A stretch of 64,000 nucleotides of DNA from Oscillospiraceae bacterium (GCA_015064695.1 SVRS01000001.1:109998-173997), one strand, 5' to 3'. Shown: positions 1-9,639, numbered from the stretch's first letter. Translations and numbers: made by a program. Notes: generated from the letters alone by a model not told the origin.

Positions 1-238
1 CGTCGCACCGTAGGATGGTCTCGGCGGGGGTGGAGACGATCAGCTCGTCGGTCTCCCGCTTGATGTTCAGGGAGCCGCTGCGGCCGATTACGTCCTCGTT
101 GTCGGTCTCGGGATTCCTCTCGGTGATGTACTTGATGGGATACCCGCAGATCTTCTCCGCCATGTCGTGACGGTAGCGCGAGCTGTCGGGGTTCTTGCTC
201 TTGGTCCAGTGGGATACCACCTTCTTAAAAAACGCCAT
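1..238 (-). CDS. Hypothetical protein, partial (C-terminal end lies outside the window)
   Basis: Reverse-strand frame from ATG at 238 reads MAFFKKVVSHWTKSKNPDSSRYRHDMAEKICGYPIKYITERNPETDNEDVIGRSGSLNIKRETDELIVSTPAETILRCD, open to the window edge; family not recognised. Confidence 0.65.
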   Translation of the reverse strand, partial: MAFFKKVVSHWTKSKNPDSSRYRHDMAEKICGYPIKYITERNPETDNEDVIGRSGSLNIKRETDELIVSTPAETILRCD

Positions 239-338
239 AGCATGACTCCTTTCGAGAGAAGTTTTGAAAGTTTTTGAGATTCCAAAGAACTTTTTTCAAA
301 AAGTTCTTTGGTGGGGGTGAGGGGGTGAAACCCCCTCG

Positions 339-1574
339 TTACAGCGTAACCTGCTCCCCCGTCAAAAACGCATACGCCGCCCGATACTCCTCAGCGGCCT
401 TCCGGCACCGCGCCGAGGCGGGATCGTACCTGCGGATACCCCGGAGCATGATATTCTTGGGGGTCTCCTCGGGGTCGATCAGCTCCAGCGCGGTAACGTC
501 GTAGCCGTTGGCCTCCAGCTTCTTGAGGCGGAGCGCATCGGTGGCGGCGTCGCAGAGCTTCTGACGGAGCATGGAATGCTCGGCAATAAAGCCTAAAGCG
601 GGGCTGCTCAGCCTGCGGTTGAGATCATGGTGACAGCAGGGAGTGGAGAGGATGACCTTGGCGCCCCACTCGACGGCCTTGTTCAGCACGATGTCGGTGG
701 CGATGTCACAGGCATGAAGGGAAATCACCATATCCACCTGGGCTCCCTCGGGGAACTCGTACAGGGTCACGTCCCCGCAAATGAATTCCAGCCCCTCCAT
801 GTTCAGGTTGCGGGCGATGGCATTGCACTCATCCATGACCTCTGCCTTCATGTCCACGCCTACCATGCGTACCTGCCGCCCGCGGATGGCGGTGAAGTAA
901 TGGTAGACCGCGAAGGACAGATAACTCTTACCGCAACAAAGATCGGCAATGTTCAAGACACCTTCGGCGGGAAGCTGAGCTTCCACGTCTCGGATCAGCT
1001 CCAGGAATCGGTTGATCTGGCGGTATTTGGCCTGCTTTTTGTCGTGAACACGGCCGTTTGGGTCGCTGACACCCAGCTCCATGAGAAAGGGCTCGGCTCC
1101 CGAGAGAATGCGGCGCTTGACCTTGTCGTTGCCACCGATGGTGATCTTTTTGGGGACTTTATCTCCGCCGGCGGCAAAGCCCTCCAATGCTTTGCGGATA
1201 TTGGTGGCTCCGATGAGGGTCTCCTTGCCTCCCTTGGAGCGGCGAAGCTCACAGCTCCCAACCGTGGTCAGAAGATTGATCTGATCGAAATCATCCGTCA
1301 GCAGGGCCAGACGAGGGTAAGCCGCATCCGGGGCCAGATTCTCATGCACGGCTTGCACGGGCTTTTTTTTGTTGACCTCGGTATCCGCCGTATCCGCTGT
1401 GCGGAGGGTCTCCACCTGTAAAAGGACCTCGCCCTTGACACGCTTTAGGGTCAGCGTAGCGCGAGATACGGATTTGTCGCGGCACTTGGAAAAGACCGCC
1501 TTTTCCAGAACGGCTTCCGCGGCGCAATCCAGGATCAGGCCGACCAAGGCGGCAGCAGGGGAATTTTGTTCCAT
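339..1574 (-). CDS. Class I SAM-dependent methyltransferase
   Basis: ORF 339..1766 with likely start at MEQNSPAAALV (1574); motifs NIADLCCGKSYLSFAVYHYF and GVDMKAEVMDECNAIARN, STPCCHHDLN. Confidence 0.85.
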   Translation of the reverse strand: MEQNSPAAALVGLILDCAAEAVLEKAVFSKCRDKSVSRATLTLKRVKGEVLLQVETLRTADTADTEVNKKKPVQAVHENLAPDAAYPRLALLTDDFDQINLLTTVGSCELRRSKGGKETLIGATNIRKALEGFAAGGDKVPKKITIGGNDKVKRRILSGAEPFLMELGVSDPNGRVHDKKQAKYRQINRFLELIRDVEAQLPAEGVLNIADLCCGKSYLSFAVYHYFTAIRGRQVRMVGVDMKAEVMDECNAIARNLNMEGLEFICGDVTLYEFPEGAQVDMVISLHACDIATDIVLNKAVEWGAKVILSTPCCHHDLNRRLSSPALGFIAEHSMLRQKLCDAATDALRLKKLEANGYDVTALELIDPEETPKNIMLRGIRRYDPASARCRKAAEEYRAAYAFLTGEQVTL

Positions 1575-1668
1575 AAAAAACGGTCTCCTTTGGAGAAATA
1601 TGAAATAGGACGCGGGGTGAACGAGAGGGAACGAGGCGTCGGGATAGTGGAGAGGAGAGACCTCGCCC

Positions 1669-2466
1669 TTACTTTTCCCGGGCCGGATCGACTTCGTTGC
1701 TGTCTGCGGGGGCGACCTCCACCTCTTTCTTCTTCTTGAAGGAGATCTTTCGCTCGGTGCCCTCACGCAGACGCTTGATGTTTTCGCGGTGCATGAACAC
1801 CACGGCCACCGCCATCAGAACCGCCATCAGACAAGCGGTGGGGTTCTGTCCCCCCGAGAACGCAACCAGAATGATGGGGTAGAAGATCAGACCCATGATA
1901 GAGCCCAGGGATACGTAGCGGGTGCCCACCACGATGATGACAAAGATGATGAAACAGAACAGACAGGTAATGGGGGAAATCATCAGAATAACCATGGCCG
2001 AGGTGGCCACGCCCTTACCGCCCTTGAACTTAAAGAAGATGGGGAACATATGGCCCATCATCACGAAGAAGCCCGCGATGGCGGCGCCGAACTGATCCTT
2101 GTAGCGCAAGATCTCGCCGGTGGCTTCGTCCTGAATGACGATGTTGGTGCCCACAATGAGGTAGCCCAGGCCGACCGCCAGGACCGCCTTGAGCATGTCT
2201 CCCAGCAGAGTCAGCACGGCGGCTCTTTTTCCGTAGGTGCGGAGCATATTGGTGGTGCCCGCGTTGCCGCTTCCGTGGGTGCGGATGTCATCGTGGAATT
2301 TCTTGTTGGAGATAATAAGTCCGAAGTTGATGCTGCCCAGCAGATAGGGAATTACGATGCAGAGCAGAACGCCACCCATGGTGATCAGCGTGGCGGTGAA
2401 CGTGCCGGCTACGTTCAGCTTTTCAATGAGATAGGATACCAGAGTCCATTGTCCGATTCCATTCAT
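1669..2466 (-). CDS. plsY: Acyl-phosphate:glycerol-3-phosphate acyltransferase PlsY
   Basis: YLLGSINFGLIISNKKFHDDIRTHGSGNAGTTNMLRTYGKR and FKFKGGKGVATS are PlsY-family motifs; multi-pass. Confidence 0.92.
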   Translation of the reverse strand: MNGIGQWTLVSYLIEKLNVAGTFTATLITMGGVLLCIVIPYLLGSINFGLIISNKKFHDDIRTHGSGNAGTTNMLRTYGKRAAVLTLLGDMLKAVLAVGLGYLIVGTNIVIQDEATGEILRYKDQFGAAIAGFFVMMGHMFPIFFKFKGGKGVATSAMVILMISPITCLFCFIIFVIIVVGTRYVSLGSIMGLIFYPIILVAFSGGQNPTACLMAVLMAVAVVFMHRENIKRLREGTERKISFKKKKEVEVAPADSNEVDPAREK

Positions 2467-2500
2467 GATATTTTGTCTCCTGTTTTTTTTGGTGAAGGGC

Positions 2501-2746
2501 TTAGTGCTTGCCGAGGAGGCGATTCAAACGGGCGCGGGCCGCATCCAGACGGCGGGTTGTCTCGGCCTCGTCGTAAACGGCGGAGCAGATGCGTCCGTCC
2601 TCGATTACGGCATCCAGTATATCCGATTCGGCGGGTTCTCTTCCCACCAACGCCGCGTAATCCGCGCAGGGGAGACGGTAAACGATTTCCCGATCGTCCA
2701 ACAGAACGACGGTGCTTCCTTCAATACGGTCGACGCATAGCCACAT
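2501..2746 (-). CDS. DUF3006-like small protein
   Basis: MWLCVDRIEGSTVVLLDDREIVYRLP pattern typical of DUF3006. Confidence 0.65.
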   Translation of the reverse strand: MWLCVDRIEGSTVVLLDDREIVYRLPCADYAALVGREPAESDILDAVIEDGRICSAVYDEAETTRRLDAARARLNRLLGKH

Positions 2747-3009
2747 GGCAGGCTCCTTTCTGATCCCGACGGACCTCGGGCATGAAATGATATTCATTTT
2801 ATTATACCATATATTGCGGCTTTTTTCAAGATGCTACGACGAGATTTCAGAGAACTTTCAAAGGGTTTTTTCTTGTTTTTCGGGGAAAATCTCCAAAGAA
2901 TCCCCAAAAAGAGGCCGGCGGCCTCCCGTAAAGCAGACTAAGGGATCGCTATAAGCTCTATTCATCCAACGTGCGTAGCACGGATTGACGCCGCAGACGA
3001 ATAAAATGA

Positions 3010-3034
3010 CGCACCTGCCGAAAAGCAGGTGCGC
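3010..3034 (-). terminator. Putative rho-independent terminator downstream of the 3070..3624 gene
   Basis: GCACCTGC-cgaaaa-GCAGGTGC hairpin just past the stop of the reverse-strand gene. Confidence 0.45.
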
Positions 3035-3069
3035 CAAGAAATTTCTTTTTGAGCGGTGCAGGGATCGGA

Positions 3070-3624
3070 TCATTCCTCGTCGGAATCGTTGATGCCGTCC
3101 AAAGCCTTGAGATCGTCCTCTTCCACGATGCACTCGAACTTCTCACCGCAGTTGGGGCAACGGAGATTCTCGGGATCAATGCTGGAATCAAAGTTGATCA
3201 CGTCGCCGCAAGCAGGGCAGATGACCTCGAAGAATTCGTCATCAGACAGGTCCTCGTCCTCGTCGAAGAAATCATCCTCGTCGAAGCCGCAGTCAAAGTC
3301 ACAGCCGGCACAGTTGCCGTCGCACTCGTAATCCACGTCGATGTCATCGTCAGACGAGTCATCATCGTCGTCATCGTCATCATCATCGAAGCAATCGTCG
3401 TCCGGATCCAGAAGGACCTCCTCGACGTCACCCAGATCGGAATCCAGCTCATCGCAGTAATCTGCCAGCTCGTCGATCTGAGCCTGCATATCGTCCATCT
3501 CCTCGGCCATCTCGGTGACCATATCCAGGAGAGCGGCGATCAGCTTGCCTTCCTTGGTGGTCTTGTCCAGCTCAACGCCGTCGCAAAGACCCTTGATATA
3601 CATTGCCTTTTCCTTCATAGACAT
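3070..3624 (-). CDS. CD1247-like domain protein with poly-Asp tract and C-terminal zinc-ribbon-like Cys pairs
   Basis: MSMKEKAMYIKGLCDGVELDKTTKEGKLIAALLDMVTEMAEE N-terminus; CPACG...CPNCG C-terminus. Confidence 0.75.
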   Translation of the reverse strand: MSMKEKAMYIKGLCDGVELDKTTKEGKLIAALLDMVTEMAEEMDDMQAQIDELADYCDELDSDLGDVEEVLLDPDDDCFDDDDDDDDDDSSDDDIDVDYECDGNCAGCDFDCGFDEDDFFDEDEDLSDDEFFEVICPACGDVINFDSSIDPENLRCPNCGEKFECIVEEDDLKALDGINDSDEE

Positions 3625-3707
3625 AGGTTTGGTCTCCTTCCTTACGTCAAAATTGAAGTGATCCTGCGATATTCCACGCAGGACAGGGGTTCGCGAAATG
3701 GAATCGG

Positions 3708-4265
3708 TTATGCGCGGGACAGGTACTCGCCGGTACGGGTGTCGATCTTCAGAACCTCACCCTCGTTGATGAACAGGGGAACCTTGACCACAGCACCGGT
3801 CTCCAGGGTGGCGGGCTTGAGGGTGTTGGTGGCGGTGTTGCCTGCGAAGCCGGGCTCGGTAGCGGTGACCTGCAGCTCTACGAATGTGGGAGGCTCAACG
3901 CCCAGGATGGTGCCCTTGTAGGAAATGATCTTGCACATCATCTCTTCCTTGACGAACTGGAAGTTCTCGCCAACCTGATCGTGGTTAATGAGAGTCTCCT
4001 CCCAGGTCTCGGTGTCCATGAAGTGGTACAGATCGCCGTCGTCGTAGGAATACTGCATATCCTTGCGCTCGATGTAAGCATTCTCGAACTTATCGGTGGG
4101 GTTGAAGGTACGCTCGGTCACGCCGCCGCTGATGCAGTTCTTGATCTTGGCGCGGACGAACGCTGCGCCCTTACCGGGCTTAACGTGCTGGAACTCGATG
4201 ACCTGATAGACGACGCCGTCCATATCAAAGGTCAAACCGTTTTTGAAATCGCCTGCTACTACCAT
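3708..4265 (-). CDS. efp: Translation elongation factor P
   Basis: VVAGDFKNGLTFDMDGVVYQVIEFQHVKPGKGAAFVRAKIKN...FNPTDKF; full-length EF-P. Confidence 0.97.
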   Translation of the reverse strand: MVVAGDFKNGLTFDMDGVVYQVIEFQHVKPGKGAAFVRAKIKNCISGGVTERTFNPTDKFENAYIERKDMQYSYDDGDLYHFMDTETWEETLINHDQVGENFQFVKEEMMCKIISYKGTILGVEPPTFVELQVTATEPGFAGNTATNTLKPATLETGAVVKVPLFINEGEVLKIDTRTGEYLSRA

Positions 4266-4590
4266 TGTAAAATACCTCCAAAGGTTTATTTTTCTTGTTT
4301 TACCGCGGGCTTGTCCCCGTAGGAAATGGGGGAAGAGGTTTTCCGTAGGGGCGAGCTGTGTTCGCCCGTATAGGAGGTCGGACTCTCCTCACCGTATCGG
4401 AAGGGGTGCCGCGCCTACAGTTATTCTATATTATACACCAAAAACGGCATCTTGACAAGGGGGTAGAGCAAACTTTTTTTGAATTTGAGGTGAATTTTTG
4501 CAAAAAACCAAAACGGAATGGAAAGTGAGGCATTTTTGCAGGTGCAATCTGCATGGAACGTATACGAATCCTTGACAAAAGCATTGAATA

Positions 4591-5126
4591 GAAGAGCGTG
4601 CCTCCGGCGGCTTAAACCCTTCTTTGAAGAAGGGTTTAAGAATCCCAAGAACTTCAAAAAAGGAATTATAGAGGATACAGGAGGAAAACAGGTGCCATAG
4701 AGGGCATCACCATGGGGCCCCTACCCCATTGGTATTGAAGAGCAATTTGTATTCAAGGTTTTGGTTATGGAAGAGCGTGCCTCCGGCGGCTTAAACCCTT
4801 CTTTGGAGAAGGGTTTAAGAATCCCAAGAACTTCAAAAAAGGAATTATAGAGGATACAGGAGGAAAACAGGTGCCATAGAGGGCATCACCATGGGGCCCT
4901 ACCCCATTGGTATTGAAGAGCAATCTGTATTCAAGGTTTTGGTTATGGAAGAGCGTGCCTCCGGCGGCTTAAACCCTTCTTTGAAGAAGGGTTTAAGAAT
5001 CCCAAGAACTTCAAAAAAGGAATTATAGAGGATACAGGAGGAAAACAGGCGCCATAGAGGGCATCACCATGGGGCCCCTACCCCATTGGTATTGAAGAGC
5101 AATCTGTATTCAAGGTTTTGGTTGAG
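4591..5126. repeat. Three head-to-tail near-identical ~178 bp tandem repeats
   Basis: Unit starts gaagagcgtgcctccggcggcttaaaccc at 4591, 4770 and 4948; only a few substitutions/indels between copies; each holds hairpin AAACCCTTCTT-tg-AAGAAGGGTTT. Confidence 0.95.
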
Positions 5127-5181
5127 GAATCGTATTATTTGGCATATCGTCCCTGCGGGCTTTTGGGGATGTAATTGTTGA

Positions 5182-6564
5182 TCATTCTGTATTATTTTCG
5201 CCGTAGAGATATTCTCGGTAGAACGTCAATCCGTCGGGAAAACTGCTCACACCGACCGAGTCCCGAGACAGATCCTCCCGGTAGGCCAGGTCATCGCCGA
5301 CCTGCTCAAAGACCCAGACTTCATCGGTGATGGTTTGATTCAGGTACAGGTAGCCGTCCTGCATCTCGTAGGTCCCGAGGCCGATCCGACTGCTGACTGC
5401 CCCGAAGATCAGGCGGAACGTGCCGTTTGCCATGAGATGGAGGGTGTAAGGTTTGGTACTGTCGGGATATCGGCGTGCGCTGTAACGCTCTAATTCCTTG
5501 GAGGCATCCATGGTGAAGCCGGCCGAGGCAAAGTATTCGTTGTCCTCTTTCAGGGGCTCGGTCAAGGCGTACAAAGTATATTCGCCGGATATCCATGCAC
5601 CGGCTATCCATTCCTCGGGGAATTGCAGGGTGATGGTCTCGGTGAACCGCGCGTAGCCTCCGTTCTCCAAAACATCGCCGTTATGGTGTTTCAGAGCAAA
5701 CCTTTCCTCGGAGGTGGCGGATACGTACCACGAGAGGGAGGCGTTGGGGGAGCCTCCGTCTGCTCTTTGGATATACCAGTAGCGGGGCTCATCCACAAGG
5801 GAGGTCATGGGGTCGATGGCTTCGACCTCGACGGTCACGGTATTTGCATCGCTGTCCACGCTCAAGGACAGGATTTTAAACGGTCCCAGGTAGTTGCTCT
5901 TGCGGAAGGTGGGAGCCTCTTCTACCGTGAACTCACACCAAGCCACCGAAACGTATTTCTCCCCGTCATGCTTGGTGGCATGGAGCCGATAGGTCCCGGG
6001 CATAAATCCCCCGCCCGTATTCGTGCCGTATATGTGCTTATCAATGACGGCATATTCGTCCCTGCCGGGCTCGGCCGCTTCGATCGCTTCCTCGGTGTAG
6101 GATATTTCCACTGCTACGGCCCCCTCGTCGGTCAGCCGCTCCAGATACCAGGCGTTGTGCATGGAAATGACCTCGCCCTTGTTCTTACCCGTCATGATCA
6201 CTGTAAAACGGTTCATACCCTCGGGGTAGCTTTCCTGCTCGGTGGCGATGGTGAAATTCACCCCCTCGTCGCTCATCTCAATACTGCTCCCCGTGGGCGG
6301 CACGGGGGGCGGATAGCTGGTCGGCGGGTTCTGCCCCGCACGGATGATCAGGATCAGTACGGTCAAGGCCACGATGCCCGAAACGACGGCGGCTCCCCAC
6401 CCGCTGTTCAGAAATCGGCGGACAGGCCCCATGGGCCTGGCGGAGCGGTAGATGCCCGCCTCGGCCTCGTAGAGGGCTTCCTCGGCGGAGAGGATATATG
6501 CGTCGGGGAGCGTCCCCATGGCGGCAAAGGCGTTCAGTGCGCGGTTCTTCATGGATTCGTTCAT
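5182..6564 (-). CDS. Single-TM protein, putative anti-sigma factor / ECF-linked sensor with Ig-like extracytoplasmic region
   Basis: 4-nt overlap with the upstream ECF sigma gene; TM WGAAVVSGIVALTVLILII; long extracytoplasmic domain; anti-sigma role inferred from context. Confidence 0.65.
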   Translation of the reverse strand: MNESMKNRALNAFAAMGTLPDAYILSAEEALYEAEAGIYRSARPMGPVRRFLNSGWGAAVVSGIVALTVLILIIRAGQNPPTSYPPPVPPTGSSIEMSDEGVNFTIATEQESYPEGMNRFTVIMTGKNKGEVISMHNAWYLERLTDEGAVAVEISYTEEAIEAAEPGRDEYAVIDKHIYGTNTGGGFMPGTYRLHATKHDGEKYVSVAWCEFTVEEAPTFRKSNYLGPFKILSLSVDSDANTVTVEVEAIDPMTSLVDEPRYWYIQRADGGSPNASLSWYVSATSEERFALKHHNGDVLENGGYARFTETITLQFPEEWIAGAWISGEYTLYALTEPLKEDNEYFASAGFTMDASKELERYSARRYPDSTKPYTLHLMANGTFRLIFGAVSSRIGLGTYEMQDGYLYLNQTITDEVWVFEQVGDDLAYREDLSRDSVGVSSFPDGLTFYREYLYGENNTE

Positions 6565-7115
6565 AACGAATACCCCCTTTCGGTGAGATAAGCGCGAAGC
6601 TTTTCGCGAGTGCGGTAAAGCCTCGCGGAGAGGTTGTTGGGCTTCATTTTGAAGGCCTTGGACAAACGCGCCACCGAGTGGCCGTGCCAGTAGCGCAGGA
6701 TAAAGAGGTCACGCTCCTTGGCGGGCAGGCTCTCCAAAAATCCCGCCAGCAGCATGGGCAGGTCGGAGTCGTCCTCCTCCTGCGCGGGGAGTATCTCGGC
6801 CAGCTCCTCCAGGGTGGCTTCAAATTCAAGCCCGCGTGTCTTGCGCCGACGGTAGCGGTCAAGGGCCAGGTTGCGGGTGATCCTGCCCAGAAACAGCCGC
6901 AGAACGGTGGGCCTTTGGGGCGGGATGGAATTCCAGGTCTTGAGATAGGTGTCGTTGACGCACTCCTCGGCATCGGGCTCGCTGTTCAGTATATTCATGG
7001 CCACCGAGAGGCAGTAGGGGCCGTACATCCGCTGGGTGGCCTCGATGGCCGCCTCGTCACGGGCGAGGTAGAGCGCCACAATGTCCGCATCGGTAAGAGG
7101 CTTGCTTGGATTCAT
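6561..7115 (-). CDS. RNA polymerase ECF-type sigma-70 factor
   Basis: DAEECVNDTYLKTWNSIPPQRP (region 2) and LPAKERDLFILRYWHGHSVARLSKAFKMKPNNLSARLYRTREKLRAYL (region 4). Confidence 0.93.
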   Translation of the reverse strand: MNPSKPLTDADIVALYLARDEAAIEATQRMYGPYCLSVAMNILNSEPDAEECVNDTYLKTWNSIPPQRPTVLRLFLGRITRNLALDRYRRRKTRGLEFEATLEELAEILPAQEEDDSDLPMLLAGFLESLPAKERDLFILRYWHGHSVARLSKAFKMKPNNLSARLYRTREKLRAYLTERGYSL

Positions 7116-7226
7116 ATGTTCTCCTTTCTTGAAATGAGGTTCAAACTACATTCTACCATAAAAGACGAAATTTTTGGAGAAATATGACGGTGATTTGAAA
7201 ATTTTTTCCTCCGATGCGCTTTTCTC

Positions 7227-7255
7227 TTGCAATTCACGCGGTTTTCTGCTATAAT
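7227..7255 (+). promoter_or_regulatory. Sigma-A type promoter for 7300..8175
   Basis: TTGCAA-17 nt-TATAAT with TGC extended -10. Confidence 0.7.
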
Positions 7256-7299
7256 GACGGTAAACCGAAATCGAATATTCCGGGAAAGGTGGTAATTCC

Positions 7300-8175
7300 A
7301 TGAAACCCTATCTGATTGATTTTTTCCATACCCAAGCCTATCAAGCCTCCGACGCGGCTTGCTTTCTTGCCGCATACGACGGGATCATGGCTCGTGACGA
7401 TGCTCGCGTCCTTTGGGAGGAGGCGATCTCCCTGTACGATGCCGACGTGAATTGCGATTACGGCGATATCATCGCTAAGGCGGACAAAGCCGCGTTGCTG
7501 TGCGGATTCCATGAATATACCGCCGAATTGCTGATCTTCGCCTGCCTTTCCCGCAAGCTGCGGGAGCACTACCTGGAGCGCGGGTATGACCTTGCGATTT
7601 TTGAGCGAAGCATGGCGGATCTCCGCTATAAGGTGGAGGAATGTAAGGCCGTCTATGGCATCGTTGGCTCCTTTGTGGCAGGCTGGTTTCCGGGCTTCTT
7701 CAATCTGACTCGCTTCGGCCTTGGCCGCCTCCAGTTCGAGATCATTCCTCTGGGCTGTGATTACAGCAAAAACGGCCATACGCTCACCGCCGATACCCCG
7801 GTTCTGAATATCCATATCCCTCGCTCGGGTGAGCCCTTGACTGAGGAGGCCTGTGAGGATGCCTATGCCCGCGCCAAGGCCTTCTTTGGAGACCGCCTGG
7901 GTGACCCCTGCCCCTTTGTCTGTAACTCCTGGCTCCTGTTCCCCCGTCACGAGGATTTCCTCCCCAAGCATACCAATACCTATCGCTTCTTCAAGAGCTT
8001 CGATATCATCAACCAAGGAATGGATAAGAGCCGCGGCAATCTCTGGCGGCTGTTCGATACCATGGAGAAGCATCCCGACCGTCTCCCCGCCGATACCACT
8101 CTGCGCCGCGCCTACGTGAGCTACCTGCAGGCGGGCGGTCAGATGGGTTACGGACGAGGTCTTCTGTTCCGTTGA
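7300..8175 (+). CDS. Acyltransferase-domain-containing protein (DUF5596-like)
   Basis: Complete ORF; RFGLGRLQFEIIPL...LNIHIPRSGEPLTEEACEDAYARAKAFF pattern. Confidence 0.65.
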   Translation: MKPYLIDFFHTQAYQASDAACFLAAYDGIMARDDARVLWEEAISLYDADVNCDYGDIIAKADKAALLCGFHEYTAELLIFACLSRKLREHYLERGYDLAIFERSMADLRYKVEECKAVYGIVGSFVAGWFPGFFNLTRFGLGRLQFEIIPLGCDYSKNGHTLTADTPVLNIHIPRSGEPLTEEACEDAYARAKAFFGDRLGDPCPFVCNSWLLFPRHEDFLPKHTNTYRFFKSFDIINQGMDKSRGNLWRLFDTMEKHPDRLPADTTLRRAYVSYLQAGGQMGYGRGLLFR

Positions 8176-8268
8176 CGGATCCCCCGGCGGAAGTCCGTGA
8201 TTCTGCTCAATTCCGCCTCTGCACAGAAATTTCTTTTGTTCGTATATGCTGAATTTGCAAAGAAACCA

Positions 8269-8297
8269 TTGACAAGCCTTCGGAAATCGTGTAGAAT
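8269..8297 (+). promoter_or_regulatory. Sigma-A type promoter upstream of yicC-remA-rpoZ-priA
   Basis: TTGACA-17 nt-TAGAAT. Confidence 0.6.
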
Positions 8298-8342
8298 AAA
8301 TATGTAAATATTCTATTCTGTTTTCGAAAGGAAGATGTGTAT

Positions 8343-9245
8343 ATGAAAAGCATGACTGCCTTCGGCCGCGCCAGAGTCGCGGGAGAGGGCTATGAGCTGA
8401 CCGTCGAGCTTCGTTCGGTCAATAACCGCTACCTGGATCTGAATATCCGTCTTCCTCGCACCTGGGCACCCCAGGAGGAACGGGTCAAGGCCGCCCTCTC
8501 TAAGCTGGGTGTCAGCCGCGGTAAGGTGGACGTGAATATTTCTGTCACGGATACCCGTACGCAGACCGGCGCCGCCGCCCTGGAGCCCGATTTGGAGGTG
8601 GCCCGCCGCTACGTGGAGGCCGCCCTGCTCCTGCGGGATGAGCTGAACGTGGATCATGACCTCACAACCTCCCGCCTTCTGACCCTCCCCGGGGTCATGG
8701 TCCCTGTCAAGGAGGAGGACGAGGAGGATGACGAGACCGTTTGGGCCAAGCTGTCTCCCGCCGTGACCGAGGCAACGCTGGCATTTCTCGCCGCCCGCGA
8801 ACGGGAGGGTGCCCGCCTTGGCGAGGATCTGCTCTCCAAGCTGAACGGGATCCGTGAGATGGTTGCTTCCATCGCCTCCCGCTCGGAGGAGAACATCGCC
8901 GCCTATCGCGTCCGCTTTGAGGAGCGCCTTCGTGCCGCTCTGGGTGAAGCAGGGAACGGCGTGACCTTCGATGAGAACCGCGTGGTTACCGAGTGCGCCA
9001 TTTATGCCGACCGCGTGGCCGTGGATGAGGAGCTGGTTCGCCTGGCCTCCCATTTCGATGCCCTGGAGGGACTATTCAAGTCCGCCGAGCCCGTAGGCCG
9101 CAAGATCGATTTCATGCTCCAGGAAACCAATCGCGAGATCAATACCATCGGCTCCAAATGCTCGGATGCCGTCATGGCCCAAGCCGTGGCCGACGTCAAG
9201 AGCGAGCTGGAAAAGATCCGCGAGCAGATCCAGAATATCGAGTAA
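8343..9245 (+). CDS. yicC: YicC family endoribonuclease-like protein
   Basis: MKSMTAFGRARVAGEGYELTVELRSVNNRYLDLNIRLPR and C-terminal MLQETNREINTIGSKCSDAVMAQAVADVKSELEKIREQIQNIE. Confidence 0.95.
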   Translation: MKSMTAFGRARVAGEGYELTVELRSVNNRYLDLNIRLPRTWAPQEERVKAALSKLGVSRGKVDVNISVTDTRTQTGAAALEPDLEVARRYVEAALLLRDELNVDHDLTTSRLLTLPGVMVPVKEEDEEDDETVWAKLSPAVTEATLAFLAAREREGARLGEDLLSKLNGIREMVASIASRSEENIAAYRVRFEERLRAALGEAGNGVTFDENRVVTECAIYADRVAVDEELVRLASHFDALEGLFKSAEPVGRKIDFMLQETNREINTIGSKCSDAVMAQAVADVKSELEKIREQIQNIE

Positions 9246-9287
9246 ACCGTCATTTCATCCGTGAGCTTTTGAGAAAGGAATTCCATC

Positions 9288-9566
9288 ATGAAATTCATCA
9301 ACATCGGCTACGGCAACATGGTGGCCGTGGACCGCATCGTAAGCTTGGTCAGCCCCGATTCCGCGCCCATCAAGCGTCTCATTCAGGATGCCAAGGACGA
9401 CGGCCGTGTTATCGACGTCACCTGCGGCCGTAAGACCCGTGCCGTCATCATCACCGATTCCGAGCACGTCATCCTCTCGGCCTTCCAGACCGAGACCATC
9501 GCCGATCGCCTGGAGAGCGACGGCGAGATTTCCATGGACGAGGACGAGATGGAGGACGAGGCCTGA
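9288..9566 (+). CDS. remA: RemA/DUF370 family regulatory protein
   Basis: [65 protein letters not shown]. Confidence 0.93.
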   Translation: MKFINIGYGNMVAVDRIVSLVSPDSAPIKRLIQDAKDDGRVIDVTCGRKTRAVIITDSEHVILSAFQTETIADRLESDGEISMDEDEMEDEA

Positions 9567-9639
9567 TTGGGTCTCGGTCAGCCGCGTAGCAACACAGAAA
9601 AGATTACCCTACCATATACAGAATGAAGGAGAAACAGAC

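Noticed and set aside
3360-3400. Short GTC/ATC-rich repeat suspected as a CRISPR or satellite
   Set aside because: It is the coding sequence of the poly-Asp tract; no spacers.
4421-4700. Small ORFs 4421..4657 and 4518..4700 around the tandem repeat
   Set aside because: They run into the repeat unit and lack recognisable RBS or family; treated as chance ORFs.
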